Part shown: positions 35,624-44,461 of the stretch, one piece after another
How positions within the stretch are numbered: the stretch's first letter is position 1
How the letters are laid out: each line of letters opens with the position of its first letter
Assembly: GCA_963802795.1 (NCBI GenBank)
Contig: CAWDJV010000005.1
Span: forward strand, 1,116,001 to 1,180,000
Direction of reading: 5' to 3'
Length of the DNA stretch: 64,000 nt
Source of the DNA: JAIBJN01 sp963802795
GTDB taxonomy: Bacteria; Actinomycetota; Thermoleophilia; Gaiellales; Gaiellaceae
Notes under the pieces: generated by a model
What the model saw: the letters and a program-made list of their open reading frames with translations, nothing else
Databases searched by the model: none
Told to the model about the DNA's origin: nothing
Translations under genes and position numbers: made by a program

Positions 35624-36692
35624 CTACGGCGGCGCGGCGGGCACGGGCCGGCGGCGCTCCTCGAGGATGATCTTCACGGCCGCCGTGACGGGGAGCGCGA
35701 GGAGCGCGCCGATGATCCCGAAGATCGCGCTGAGGAAGAGGACGGCGACGAAGGAGAGGAAGGGGTGCAGGTCCAGCGCCTTCTGGAAGACCTTCGGCGT
35801 GATGACCGAGTTCTCCGCCTGCTGGTAGACGACGATCACCGCGATCATGATCAGCCCCTGCCACCAGCTCTCGAAGAGGGCCACGCCCACGACCGGGATG
35901 GCGCCGATCGTCGCGCCGACGTTCGGGATCAGGCCCACGAGCGCGGCGAAGACGGAGAGCGGGGCCGCGAACGGGATGTCGAGCAGCACCATCGGGATGT
36001 AGATGCTGAGGCCGGCGATGACGGCGATGATGAACTTCCCGTACCAGTAGCCCCTGGTCGCGTCGTAGATGCGCTTGCTCGTGACGAGGAAGCGAGGCCC
36101 CCGGTCGGGGCCCAGACGGGCGGCGATGAGCCGCCGGATGTCGCGCCCGTAGACCATGAAGTAGATCGTGAGGACGAAGATCATGAAGACTGCGAACGCC
36201 CCACTGGCGAACGCGCCGATGGCGCCCAGGAGCGAGCTCACCCCGGTGAAGAAGTTGGCGATGTCCTCGGTGGCCTCCTCGGTGCTTTCGACCTGATCCT
36301 CCGCGCCGAGGCTCTCGACGAAACTCGAGTCCTCGAGCTGCTGGGCGTATTCGGGCACCTCGTTCAGAAGCGCCTTCGCGCCGTCGAGCACGGGCGGGAG
36401 GACGATCAGGCCGATCACGAAGAGCACGGCGGCGAGGACGAGCATCGAGAGCGTGATCGACATGCCCCGGCCCACGTGCGCCTTCCCGCGAATCCACTGG
36501 GCCATCGGGTCGATCGAGAAGGCGAGAAAGCCGGCGGCGAAGATCCAGGCGATGAACCCGCGCGTCACCCACGCCACGGCGAGGATCGCCGCGACCAGGA
36601 GGACGACGCCGACGACGACGAGGGTGTCGTCGGCGAGCTGCCGCCTCCGGCTGCGGCGGTGCGGCGGCCGGGAGAGCGTGGCTCTCGCTCAT
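35624..36692 (-). CDS. AI-2E-family transporter / PerM-like permease (probable 5' frameshift)
   Basis: 317 residues from GTG 36577, eight helices, with family motifs IYFMVYGRDIRRLIAARL, VLLDIPFAAPLSVFAALVGLIPNVGATIGAI in pieces, and the C-terminal QQAENSVITPKVFQ and LSAIFGIIGALLALPV. Upstream in the same frame QLADDTLVVVGVVLLVAAIL encodes the missing first membrane helix, but no start codon precedes it; an ATG at 36692 (MSESHALPAAAPPQPEAA) is in the neighbouring frame. One base missing or extra near 36640 joins them to a normal 355-residue protein. Confidence 0.82.
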
Positions 36693-36775
36693 CGGCCGGG
36701 GATTCGGCTCCCGGCTGCCGTCTCCTGCGCGGCGGGGTAGCCGAACCGCCGACAGGGCGCGTATCCTGCGGGCCG

Positions 36776-37930
36776 ATGAGCCCGAGGATGCGCACGATTC
36801 TCGTCTGGGTCTGCCTGGTCCTGGGAACGCTGGTCGTGCTCGTGGGCTCGCTGGCGGTCTGGGTCAAGCGCCAGGCGCTCGACACCGACTCCTGGGTGGA
36901 CACGAGCACGCAGCTCCTCGAGGACGACGACGTCCGCGAGGCGCTCTCCATCTACATCGTCGATCAGCTTTACGCGGAGCTGGATCCCCAGACGACGCTC
37001 GAAAACGACCTGCCGCCCAACCTCCAGGGGCTCGCCGGGCCGCTCGCGGGAGCTCTGCGGGAGCCCGCGGTGCGCGCCGTCGACGGCTTCCTCCAGCGGC
37101 CTCGCGTTCAGGCGCTCTGGGAGGACGTCAACCGCGCCGCGCACGAGGCGCTCCTGCGGGTGCTCGAGGACGACACGCGCGCCGGGGTCTCGACCGCGGG
37201 CGGGAACGTGACCCTCGACGTGCGGACCCTCATCGTCACGATCGGCACCGAGCTCGGCTTCGGCGAGCAGCTCGACGCGCGGCTGCCGCCCGACGCCGGC
37301 CAGGTGACGATCCTCGAGTCGGATCAGCTCGAGGCGGCGCAGACGGGCGTGAAGATCATCAAGGTGCTGAGCTGGGCGATCGTCTTCGTCGCGCTCGCCT
37401 TCTTCGCTGCGGCGGTCTGGCTCGCGCGCGGGCGCCGCGAGACGCTGCGCTGGGTCGGCACCGCTCTCCTCCTCGTCGGAATCCTCCTGCTCGTCATCCG
37501 CCGGGCGGTCGGCTCGTACATCGTGGACGCGCTTTCCCAGGGCGAATCGGTGCGGGACGCGATCGGCTCCACGTGGATCATCGGCACCCAGCTGCTCTCC
37601 GAGGTCGCCTGGGCGCTCATCATCTACGGGGTAGTAATCCTGATCGGAACCGTGCTCGCCGGGCCCTCCCGGTACCCCCGCCGCTTCCGCGGCAAGATCG
37701 GGCCGACGCTCAGGGACCACGCCGGGATCGCCTGGGGCGTGCTGGCCGGCGTCTACCTCCTGCTTGTGCTCTGGGCGCCCGTTCCCGCGCTCCGCACCTG
37801 GCTCGGCATTCTCCTGCTCGCCGCGCTGGTTGCCCTCGGCTTCGAGGCCTTCCGCCGCGTCACCGTGGCCGAGCTCGGAGAGGCCGACACACGGCCTCTC
37901 CAGACTCCGCCTCCACCGGCCGCCGCCTAG
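36776..37930 (+). CDS. large integral membrane protein of unknown function
   Basis: 384 residues. TM helix near 8-30, an extracytoplasmic domain of about 180 residues (DTDSWVDTSTQLLEDDDVRE; VNRAAHEALLRVLEDD), then five helices from about residue 200 onward. Matches a family of actinobacterial membrane proteins that start with TM plus W-V-x-T-x-LL-D--V--AL; no biochemical role known. TATCCT (36762-36767) is 8 nt before the ATG. Divergent from the AI-2E-type gene. Confidence 0.78.
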   Translation: MSPRMRTILVWVCLVLGTLVVLVGSLAVWVKRQALDTDSWVDTSTQLLEDDDVREALSIYIVDQLYAELDPQTTLENDLPPNLQGLAGPLAGALREPAVRAVDGFLQRPRVQALWEDVNRAAHEALLRVLEDDTRAGVSTAGGNVTLDVRTLIVTIGTELGFGEQLDARLPPDAGQVTILESDQLEAAQTGVKIIKVLSWAIVFVALAFFAAAVWLARGRRETLRWVGTALLLVGILLLVIRRAVGSYIVDALSQGESVRDAIGSTWIIGTQLLSEVAWALIIYGVVILIGTVLAGPSRYPRRFRGKIGPTLRDHAGIAWGVLAGVYLLLVLWAPVPALRTWLGILLLAALVALGFEAFRRVTVAELGEADTRPLQTPPPPAAA

Positions 37931-38506
37931 TTACGCGGCGGCGAGTGTCGTCTTCAGGCGTCTGAGCCTGAGGGCGGTCACGATCTCGGTGATCCCGCGC
38001 AAGAGCGCCATCAGGCCGATCCACGCGACGAGCAAGATCGCGCTTCCCCGGAAGTAGCCGACCGCCCAGAAGGCAAGCGCGATCTCGGCGATCCCGACGA
38101 TCAAGCCGATCCACCAGAGGTGGACCACGTCGTGTGTCACGATCGCCACCGTGATGTCGAAGATGCCTTTGAAGAGCAGGACCCAGCCCACGATCGCCGC
38201 CAGCGCGACGAACGTTCCCTGGGGGCGGAAGAACGCCACGATGCCGGCGGCGACGAAGAGGACGCCGAGGCCGGCGTGGACGATCTTCCAGCCCGTCGTC
38301 GCCGCTCCCATACGAAGGAACTCGTTGATGCCCGCGCCGATGGCGACGAACCCGAAGAGGATCGCGATCGCATAGACCGATTCGAGCTCGAGCCGGAGGA
38401 CGATGAGCGAGACCCAGAGCCACAGGATCCCGGTGACGAGGAACAGCCACCAGTAGCGCGACGCGTTCTCCGCGAGCTCCGTCTCCTCCAAGCGCAGATC
38501 CTGCAC
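37931..38506 (-). CDS. HdeD-family (DUF308) membrane protein
   Basis: 191 residues, six helices in three hairpins, with WWLFLVTGILWLWVSLIVL and GWKIVHAGLGVLFVAAGIVA. GTG start chosen because AAGGAGG precedes it by 5 nt. HdeD relatives are linked to acid resistance in enterobacteria, but most homologues are uncharacterised. Confidence 0.85.
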   Translation of the reverse strand: MQDLRLEETELAENASRYWWLFLVTGILWLWVSLIVLRLELESVYAIAILFGFVAIGAGINEFLRMGAATTGWKIVHAGLGVLFVAAGIVAFFRPQGTFVALAAIVGWVLLFKGIFDITVAIVTHDVVHLWWIGLIVGIAEIALAFWAVGYFRGSAILLVAWIGLMALLRGITEIVTALRLRRLKTTLAAA

Positions 38507-38624
38507 GACGACCTCCTTGCTGATGCCCAGGGCTGACCGATGGGCGGAACTACTACGTCGCCGACGAAGATCCTTCTCCGGGCGCATTCTGGAAGGCGTC
38601 GCAGCGCCGTAGGATTCGACCGTC

Positions 38625-39518
38625 ATCGCCGAGCCCCAGCGTCCTCTCAACGAGCGTGTTGCCGAGCTCACACAGCGTGCCGCCGACCTGAGCGTGACGG
38701 CGCGCGAGCGGGTCCCTCTCGTGGACGCCGGCTTCGAGGCCTTCCAGCGCGAGCTTCGCTTCGGAGGAGGCCTGCTCGCGGGCGGTCTGGCGTACCGCCT
38801 CTTCCTCTGGCTTCTCCCCTTCGGCCTCATCGTGTCGGTCGTCCTGGGCTTCTGGCTCGACTACGACCAGGCAAGTGTCGAGGACGCAGCCGAGGAGTTC
38901 GGCATCGGCGCCGCGGCGATTGCGAGCACCGAGGATGCCGTCGAGACGAGCCAGCAGGGCGGGATCCTGCTTCTCCTCGTCGGGCTCGGCCTGCTGGCGT
39001 GGTTCTCACTCGGCTTCGTCCGAGCACTCCAGCTCGCCTATTCGCTCGCGTGGGGGGTCCCGCGTCCGCGGATGCGCCGTCCCTTCCATGCCGTCGCGGC
39101 CTTCAACGGGCTCCTGCTCCTGGTCGTCATCGGAGCCGCCGCCTTGACGTGGCTGCGCGAGGCCCTCGGCCTCGGGGGCCTCATCGGACTCATGGCAACG
39201 CTGGCACTGCAGACCGCCGTCGCGGTCGTCGTCATGTGGCTCCTGCCGCACCGGGCTGCGCGTTGGCAGGAGCTTCTGCCGGGGGCGGCCCTCCTTGCCG
39301 TCGGCGCCCAGCTGGTCCAGGTCGCGGTCGTCTTCTACTTCGCGCCGAAGATCGGGCGCTCGTCCGAGCTCTACGGCGCTCTGGGCACCGCCGCCGTGCT
39401 CCTCGTCTGGCTCTACCTCATCGCCCGCCTCATCACCTCGGCGGCGTTCCTGAACGTGACGCTCTGGGAGCGGCGCCACCCGGCCGCGGAGGCCGGTGGT
39501 CAGGCGAGGATCGAGTAG
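38625..39518 (+). CDS. YihY/BrkB-family membrane protein
   Basis: 274 residues from the first standard codon (GTG 38694), about 297 if translation begins at ATC 38625 or GTC 38622, which lie 6-9 nt behind TAGGAT (38610-38615) and are followed in frame by a sensible N-terminus (NERVAELTQRAADLSVTARE). Family features: FGGGLLAGGLAYRLFLWLLP, five to six helices and ALGTAAVLLVWLYLIARLI. Once called ribonuclease BN by error; role unknown. A second member is at 57202-57993. Confidence 0.82.
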   Translation: MAEPQRPLNERVAELTQRAADLSVTARERVPLVDAGFEAFQRELRFGGGLLAGGLAYRLFLWLLPFGLIVSVVLGFWLDYDQASVEDAAEEFGIGAAAIASTEDAVETSQQGGILLLLVGLGLLAWFSLGFVRALQLAYSLAWGVPRPRMRRPFHAVAAFNGLLLLVVIGAAALTWLREALGLGGLIGLMATLALQTAVAVVVMWLLPHRAARWQELLPGAALLAVGAQLVQVAVVFYFAPKIGRSSELYGALGTAAVLLVWLYLIARLITSAAFLNVTLWERRHPAAEAGGQARIE

Positions 39519-40243
39519 CCGCCGTCCACGACGATCGTCTGCCCGCGGATCATCCCCGCGGCGGGCGACGCGAGGAAGCAGACGGCCTCGGCGACGTCCG
39601 CGGGCTCGACGAGGCGTCCGGCAGGCGTCCGGCTCGCGTAGCGCTCCAGCATCTCGTCCCGGTTCGGGAAGAACGCCAGCGCCCCGGTCTCGACCAGCCC
39701 GGCCGAGACGGCGTTGACGCGGATGTCCCGCTCGGAGAGCTCGACCGCCAGGTAGCGGACGAGCGACTCCAGCGCCGCCTTCGAGGTGCCCACGAGCACG
39801 TAGTTCTCGAGCACGCGCGTCGAGCCGAGGCTCGTCATGGCGACGATCGCGCTCCCGGGCTGCATCTGCGGCGCGGCGTGGCGCGCCAGCGTGAGGAGCG
39901 CCCTCGCGTTCGCGTTCATCGTCCAGTCCCAGTGCCGCTCCTCGAGCTCCAGGGCGGGACGGATCACTCCCGTGGCGGCGTTGGAGACGAGGACGTCGAG
40001 CGGGCCGGCCTCGTCGAGCAGCGCGACTGCCTTGGCAGGATCCCCGACGTTGCCGCGCAGAACCTGGGCCTCGGCGCCGCGCTCGCGGATCTCGGACGCC
40101 GTCTCCTCGGCTGCCGAGTCGTTGCGCAGGTAGCTGATGGCCACCTTGGCGGCTCCGAGCTCCGCGAAGCGGTGGGCGATGGCACGGCCGATGCCGCGCG
40201 AGCCGCCCGTGACGAGGACGGACTTGCCCGCGAAGACCGCCAT
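39500..40243 (-). CDS. fabL: enoyl-ACP reductase III (FabL-type SDR)
   Basis: 247 residues. Glycine motif TGGSRGIG at 12-19. The catalytic pair is Y148 and K155 (YVLVGTSK), i.e. Tyr-x6-Lys as in enoyl-ACP reductases rather than the Tyr-x3-Lys of ordinary SDRs. ELEERHWDWTMNANARALL split around residue 105, SLGSTRVLENY and MIRGQTIVVDGGYS match Bacillus FabL closely. Catalyses the last reduction step of fatty-acid elongation. Its ATG overlaps the stop of the upstream 40572 gene (TGATG), indicating coupled translation. Confidence 0.87.
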   Translation of the reverse strand: MAVFAGKSVLVTGGSRGIGRAIAHRFAELGAAKVAISYLRNDSAAEETASEIRERGAEAQVLRGNVGDPAKAVALLDEAGPLDVLVSNAATGVIRPALELEERHWDWTMNANARALLTLARHAAPQMQPGSAIVAMTSLGSTRVLENYVLVGTSKAALESLVRYLAVELSERDIRVNAVSAGLVETGALAFFPNRDEMLERYASRTPAGRLVEPADVAEAVCFLASPAAGMIRGQTIVVDGGYSILA

Positions 40244-40572
40244 CAGGGGCCCTGTGGATCCGAGGCGGGCGCGTGGCTCGGGAGCTGTTCCCACCCGAGT
40301 CGGCTCGGGGGCTCGAGCTCGCCTTCCTCGGCCTTCGAGGTCGAGTAGGCCAGGCGCTCGAGCAGGGCGATCTTCTCCTCGCCGTACCGGCGCACGGGAT
40401 GGTCCTCCGGCAGGTCACGGATGAGCGCCCGGACGCGCGCCCGGAGCTGCATCGCGAAGTGGGGCGTCGCCGGCCCGACCAGCTCGTCGACGTCGTCGAT
40501 CGTGGGCTCCACGCGGGCCTCCGGAGGCGCGTCCGCAGCAGGCATGGGCTGGTTCTCCGTCGGCTCCGTCAC
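40243..40572 (-). CDS. small hypothetical protein coupled to fabL
   Basis: 109 residues, GTG start. Pro/Glu-rich N-terminus (about 30 residues) and a helical centre containing HFAMQLRARVRALIRDLPED then HPVRRYGEEKIALLERLAYS. No catalytic motif. First gene of a two-gene unit with fabL, which suggests a partner or modulator; no family assigned. Confidence 0.68.
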   Translation of the reverse strand: MTEPTENQPMPAADAPPEARVEPTIDDVDELVGPATPHFAMQLRARVRALIRDLPEDHPVRRYGEEKIALLERLAYSTSKAEEGELEPPSRLGWEQLPSHAPASDPQGP

Positions 40573-40579
40573 GGGCGCG

Positions 40580-40600
40580 ACTCTACCCGGTGGTTAGGGT
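40580..40600. promoter_or_regulatory. divergent -10 elements for the fabL unit and the EamA gene
   Basis: Minus strand TAGAGT (40580-40585), 7 nt before GTG 40572; plus strand TAGGGT (40595-40600), 8 nt before GTG 40609. Both predict leaderless mRNAs from a 36-nt intergenic gap. Confidence 0.5.
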
Positions 40601-40608
40601 TCGCCGCC

Positions 40609-41505
40609 GTGCGGCACCGCCTCCCGCCAGACGTCCTCCTCCTCGCCACGGTTCTGTTCTGGAGCTTCAACTTCACGGCGGTCAAGTACGCGCTCACGAA
40701 CGGGTGGGAGCCGCTCGCCTACTCGTCCGTCCGCTTCGCCGTCGGGGCCGTCATCTTCTCGGCGTTCACGTACGCGCGCGAGGGCACGCTCCGCGTGCGC
40801 CGCGTCGACGTCCGGCTCATGGTCGTGGCCGCGGCGCTCGGGGTCTGGCTCAACCAGCTCGCGTTCGTCTACGCGGTCCGCCTGACGACCGCGGCGACCG
40901 TGGCGCTCATGTTCGGAACCCTGCCCATCTTCGTGGCCCTCATCGCGTGGGTCTTCAGGCTCGAGCACCTTCATCTCCGCCACTGGTTCGCGACGATCGT
41001 CTCCTTTTCGGGCGTCGCGCTCGTCGCGGCCGGCGCGACCAGCGGCCTGTCCGGCGACCTCGGCGGGATCCTGCTCGGCCTCCTCGCCTCGGTGACCTGG
41101 GCCGCGTACTCGGTCGCGATGGCGCCGCTCATGCAGCGCTACTCGCCGTACAGGATCAGCGCCTTCATGCTCGTCGTGGGCTCGGTGCCGCTCGTGCTCT
41201 CGGCGCTCCGTCAGCTCGCCGAGCAGGACTGGAGCTCGCTCGGCGCCCTCGCGTGGGCCGCCTTCGTCTACAGCCTGTTCTTCAGCCTGGTCTTCACGAA
41301 CATCATGTGGTTCACGGCCATCGACCGCGTCGGGGCGGCGCGGGCCTCGCTTTACGCCAATTTGCAGCCTTTTCTGGGCGCGTTCTTCGCGCTCGTCGTC
41401 CTCTCGGAGAGCATGGGCGCCCTCCAGGTCGTGGGCGGGCTGGTGATCGGCGCCGGCATCCTCATCGCCCGGCAGGCCCGGGCCCCCGCACCCACCCCTG
41501 ACTAA
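40609..41505 (+). CDS. EamA/DMT-superfamily transporter
   Basis: 298 residues, ten predicted helices in two repeated five-helix EamA halves (first half WSFNFTAVKYALTNGWEPLA; second half ASVTWAAYSVAMAPLMQRYS). Exports or imports small metabolites; substrate unknown. GTG 40609 directly follows a -10 element. Confidence 0.9.
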   Translation: MRHRLPPDVLLLATVLFWSFNFTAVKYALTNGWEPLAYSSVRFAVGAVIFSAFTYAREGTLRVRRVDVRLMVVAAALGVWLNQLAFVYAVRLTTAATVALMFGTLPIFVALIAWVFRLEHLHLRHWFATIVSFSGVALVAAGATSGLSGDLGGILLGLLASVTWAAYSVAMAPLMQRYSPYRISAFMLVVGSVPLVLSALRQLAEQDWSSLGALAWAAFVYSLFFSLVFTNIMWFTAIDRVGAARASLYANLQPFLGAFFALVVLSESMGALQVVGGLVIGAGILIARQARAPAPTPD

Positions 41506-41528
41506 CCCTCGTCCGGCTCTAGTCCGGC

Positions 41529-41534
41529 TACACT
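41529..41534 (+). promoter_or_regulatory. -10 element of the cold-shock gene
   Basis: TACACT, about 79 nt before the ATG, giving a structured leader of roughly 70 nt, in contrast to the leaderless genes nearby. Confidence 0.4.
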
Positions 41535-41556
41535 CGGGCGTGCACGGGCGAGTACC

Positions 41557-41606
41557 GAGGCGCGCAGGGCGCCTCCCTTACCCGTTCGAGTACGTGGGAA
41601 GGGAGG
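41557..41606 (+). promoter_or_regulatory. bistable mRNA leader of the cold-shock gene
   Basis: Two exclusive hairpins. Hairpin A: GAGGCGC (41557-41563) / GCGCCTC (41569-41575), 5-nt loop. Hairpin B: CCTCCCTTACCC (41572-41583) / GGGAAGGGAGG (41596-41606), 11 pairs with one bulged A and a 12-nt loop. Hairpin B contains the whole Shine-Dalgarno GGGAGG (41601-41606). The arms of A and B share 41572-41575, so formation of A weakens B and would expose the ribosome-binding site. Confidence 0.55.
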
Positions 41607-41613
41607 TGTTTCT

Positions 41614-41823
41614 ATGGCAACTGGAAGCGTGAAGTGGTTCAACGACGCAAAGGGCTACGGCTTCATTGCGCCTGACGACGGGACCAAGGACCTCTTCGTC
41701 CACTTCTCCAACATCGCCGGCGACGGCTTCAAGTCGCTCGTCGAGGGTGCGCGGGTCGAGTACGAGGCCCGCGAGGGCACGAAGGGCCCCGAGGCGACGA
41801 ACGTCATCCCCGTCGAGGGCTGA
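41614..41823 (+). CDS. cspA: cold-shock domain protein
   Basis: 69 residues, full CSD: GSVKWFNDAKGYGFIAPDDG with RNP-1 KGYGFI and RNP-2 LFVHFSNI. Binds single-stranded RNA/DNA as a chaperone. GGGAGG 7 nt before ATG 41614 lies in a hairpin of the leader. The stop is followed after 3 nt by the FAH-family hydrolase reading frame. Confidence 0.96.
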   Translation: MATGSVKWFNDAKGYGFIAPDDGTKDLFVHFSNIAGDGFKSLVEGARVEYEAREGTKGPEATNVIPVEG

Positions 41824-41826
41824 TCG

Positions 41827-42627
41827 CTGCGGCTCTGCACGCTCGAGACGGGCGGCCGCAGGGCTCCGGCGCGAGTCGAGGGGGATCGAGCCGTCGAGCT
41901 CGACGCCCCCTCGCTCGCGGCCTGGCTCGAGACGGGCGGCGACGACGTCGCCGAGCACGCGCTCGCCGACGTCCGCCTCGTCGCGCCGATCCCTCACCCT
42001 CCGTCGATCCGGGACTTCTTCGCCTTCGAGCGCCACGTGAAGTCCGCGCGGGCCCAGCGCGGGCTCGAGATGGCGCCCGAGTGGTACCAGCTCCCGGTCT
42101 TCTACTTCTCCAATCCGGCCGCGGTCCACGGCCCTGACGACACGATCCCGTTCCCGGCGGAGAGCTCGGCCTGGGACTACGAGCTCGAGGCGGCCGTCGT
42201 GATCGGCGCCGAGGGCCGGATCGCCGGCTTCACGATCCTGAACGACTGGTCGGCGCGCGACCTCCAGAAGATGGAGATGGCCGTCGGCCTCGGCCCCGCC
42301 AAGGGCAAGGACTTCGCGACGAGCCTCGGGCCCGTCGTGGTGACCCCGGACGAGCTCGGCGACCTCCGGCTCGAGATGGTCGCCAGGGTCAACGGCGAGG
42401 AGCGCTCGCGCGGGAATCTGGGCGACATCAACTGGTCCTGGGACGAGCTGGTGGCCCACGCCGGGCGCAACACGCGCCTCGTCGCGGGCGACGTCCTCGG
42501 CTCCGGGACGGTCGGGACGGGCTGCATCCTCGAGCACGCCGACGGCCGCTGGCTCCGGCCGGGCGACGAGGTCGAGCTCGAGATCGAGGGGATCGGGGTG
42601 CTCCGGAACGTGGTTGGCCACGGGTGA
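41827..42627 (+). CDS. fumarylacetoacetate hydrolase family protein (short form; CTG start?)
   Basis: About 266 residues. C-terminal FAH fold with metal ligands in YELEAAVVIG, ILNDWSARDLQ and KGKDFATSLGPVVV and GSGTVGTGCILEH at the end. Conserved residues continue upstream of the first standard codon (GTG 42037) through PSIRDFFAFERHVKSA to 41827, where CTG CGG CTC TGC is the only plausible start, with GAGGG 8 nt before. Next to hpd and hmgA it probably completes tyrosine degradation by splitting fumarylacetoacetate. Confidence 0.82.
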   Translation: MRLCTLETGGRRAPARVEGDRAVELDAPSLAAWLETGGDDVAEHALADVRLVAPIPHPPSIRDFFAFERHVKSARAQRGLEMAPEWYQLPVFYFSNPAAVHGPDDTIPFPAESSAWDYELEAAVVIGAEGRIAGFTILNDWSARDLQKMEMAVGLGPAKGKDFATSLGPVVVTPDELGDLRLEMVARVNGEERSRGNLGDINWSWDELVAHAGRNTRLVAGDVLGSGTVGTGCILEHADGRWLRPGDEVELEIEGIGVLRNVVGHG

Positions 42628-42683
42628 GCCGCGGTCACACGTAGCCGCCTGGGGCCCGAGACCGCCCGCTTCGCGTCGAAGGC

Positions 42684-42772
42684 GTGTCGTAACCGCGCCG
42701 AGAGGCGCGCATCGCGCCACCGCGCGTTTTTCGTCGTTAGGCTCGAAAGCGGGTGGTGGGCTGGGGTGCCCC
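42684..42772 (-). repeat. dispersed intergenic repeat, copy 3
   Basis: Core AGGCTCGAAAGCGGGTGGTG, then GGCTGGGGTGCCCC (42739-42772), preceded by the AT-rich GTTTTTCGTCG and GC-rich palindromic stretch as in the other copies. Lies between the convergent FAH-family and Lrp genes. Confidence 0.88.
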
Positions 42773-42789
42773 GTGGCCCCCAGGAAACC

Positions 42790-43257
42790 TCAGCCGTCGA
42801 GCCGGAGCGGGCGCTCGAAGAGCGTCGAAAGCACGATCTGCGTCTGCGTGCGGAGCACGCCCCGGTGCTCGCGGATCCGCTCGAGGAGCCGCTCGAGATG
42901 GCCCGTGTCGGCGGCGCGGACGAGCAGGACCGCGCTCGCCTCTCCCGCGACCGTGTACGCGCCGACGACCTCCGGATGGCCCGCGACGGCCTCGCGCACC
43001 TCGCTCGCGTCCATCGAGCCCTCGCAGACGAGCGACACGAGCGCCTGCATCGGCCAGCCGAACGGCGCCGGGTCGAGGACGGCCGTGTAGCCGGCGATGA
43101 CCCCCGCCGACTCGAGGCGGTCGACGCGGCGCTTGACGGCCGGCGCGGAGAGGCCGACGGCCTCCCCGACCTCCCGGAACGACCGGCGTGCTCCCTCGCG
43201 GAGTAACGCAACGATTCTCCGGTCTATCTCGTCCAGAAGAGGGGTTCGAGGGCTCAA
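42790..43257 (-). CDS. Lrp/AsnC-family regulator of the tyrosine-degradation cluster
   Basis: 155 residues from TTG 43257. N-terminal winged helix DRRIVALLREGARRSFREVG then LSAPAVKRRVDRLESAGVI, C-terminal RAM domain with GEASAVLLVRAADTGHLERL. TATAGT (43267-43272, minus strand) is 9 nt before the TTG. Divergent from hpd with a 76-nt gap, the usual arrangement for a local regulator sensing tyrosine or a related amino acid (inference). Confidence 0.88.
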   Translation of the reverse strand: MSPRTPLLDEIDRRIVALLREGARRSFREVGEAVGLSAPAVKRRVDRLESAGVIAGYTAVLDPAPFGWPMQALVSLVCEGSMDASEVREAVAGHPEVVGAYTVAGEASAVLLVRAADTGHLERLLERIREHRGVLRTQTQIVLSTLFERPLRLDG

Positions 43258-43333
43258 CGCGCAACGACTATACCTTGTGATGCGCAGATTGAAGGGTAGA
43301 TCATTCCATCGAGTACCCGGAGAGGAGTGGACG

Positions 43334-44453
43334 ATGGCGACCGAGCTTCACGCCCAGACATCAGGACAGACAGCCGACCCCATGCCGCTGCTGGGGCTCG
43401 ACCACATCGAGCTCTGGGTCGGGAACGCGACACAGGCGGCGCACTACTTCACCAGTGCGTACGGATTCCGCGAGGAGGCCGCCGCAGGCCTCGAGACGGG
43501 CAGTCGGGACCGAGCCTCGCGCGTCCTCCGACACGGCGACGTCCGCTTCGTCCTGACCGCGCCGCTCACGGGCGCGAGCCCGGTCGCGACCCATGTGGCG
43601 GCTCACGGGGACGGCGTCCACTCGCTCGCCCTTGGGTCCCCGACGCGAGGGCCGCCTACCGGACCGCTCTCGAGCGGGGAGCGCGCGGCGTCGAGGAGCC
43701 GTACCAGCTCGAGGACGAGCACGGGAGCGTGTGGCTGGCCTCGATCGCCACCTACGGCGAGACGGTGCACACGTTCGTCGAGCGAGGCGCCTACACGGGG
43801 GCTTTCCTTCCGGGGTACGCGCCCGTCGAGGGCGGCCGGGACCTCGGTCTCTTCACGGAGTTCGACCACGCGGTCGGCAATGTCGAGCTCGGGCGCATGA
43901 ACGAGTGGGTGTCGTTCTACGAGCGCGTGCTCGGCTTCACGGAGATGCTCAGCTTCACGGACGAGGAGATCTCCACCGAGTACTCGGCCCTCATGTCGAA
44001 GGTGGTCTCCGACGGGGAAGGGCGCATCAAGTTCCCGATCAACGAGCCGGCGGAGGGCCGCCGGAAGTCGCAGGTCGACGAGTACCTGGAGTTCTACGGC
44101 GGACCGGGCGTCCAGCACATCGCCCTCCAGACGCGCAACATCGTCGCCGCCGTCACCGCGCTCCGGGAACGGGGCGTCCGCTTCCTCGGCACGCCGACGA
44201 CGTACTACGACGACGTCGCCGAGCGGGTCGGCGAGATCGACGCGGACTACGACGACCTCAACCGCTTGGGTATCCTCGTCGATCGAGACGACGAGGGGTA
44301 TCTCCTGCAGATCTTCACGAAGCCGATCGGCGACCGACCCACTGTTTTCTTCGAGCTGATCGAGCGCCACGGCTCTCGCGGGTTCGGCGCCGGGAACTTC
44401 AAGGCCCTCTTCCAGGCCCTCGAGCGGGAGCAGGCTCTCGAGGCAATCTCTAA
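43334..44453 (+). CDS. hpd: 4-hydroxyphenylpyruvate dioxygenase (two apparent one-base deletions)
   Basis: About 373 residues after correction. Two VOC domains: N-terminal LGLDHIELWVGNATQAAHYF, C-terminal with iron ligands in VGNVELGRMNEWVSFYERVL, GVQHIALQTRNI and PTVFFELIERHGSRGFGAGNFKALF (given in parts). A missing G near GGG 43635-43637 shifts the frame after HSLALG; restoring it gives VPDARAAYR. A second missing base near 44430 is needed to reach the natural end RGNL with TAA at 44451, which is followed by the Shine-Dalgarno of hmgA. Forms homogentisate from 4-hydroxyphenylpyruvate. Confidence 0.9.
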
Positions 44454-44461
44454 GGAGGACG

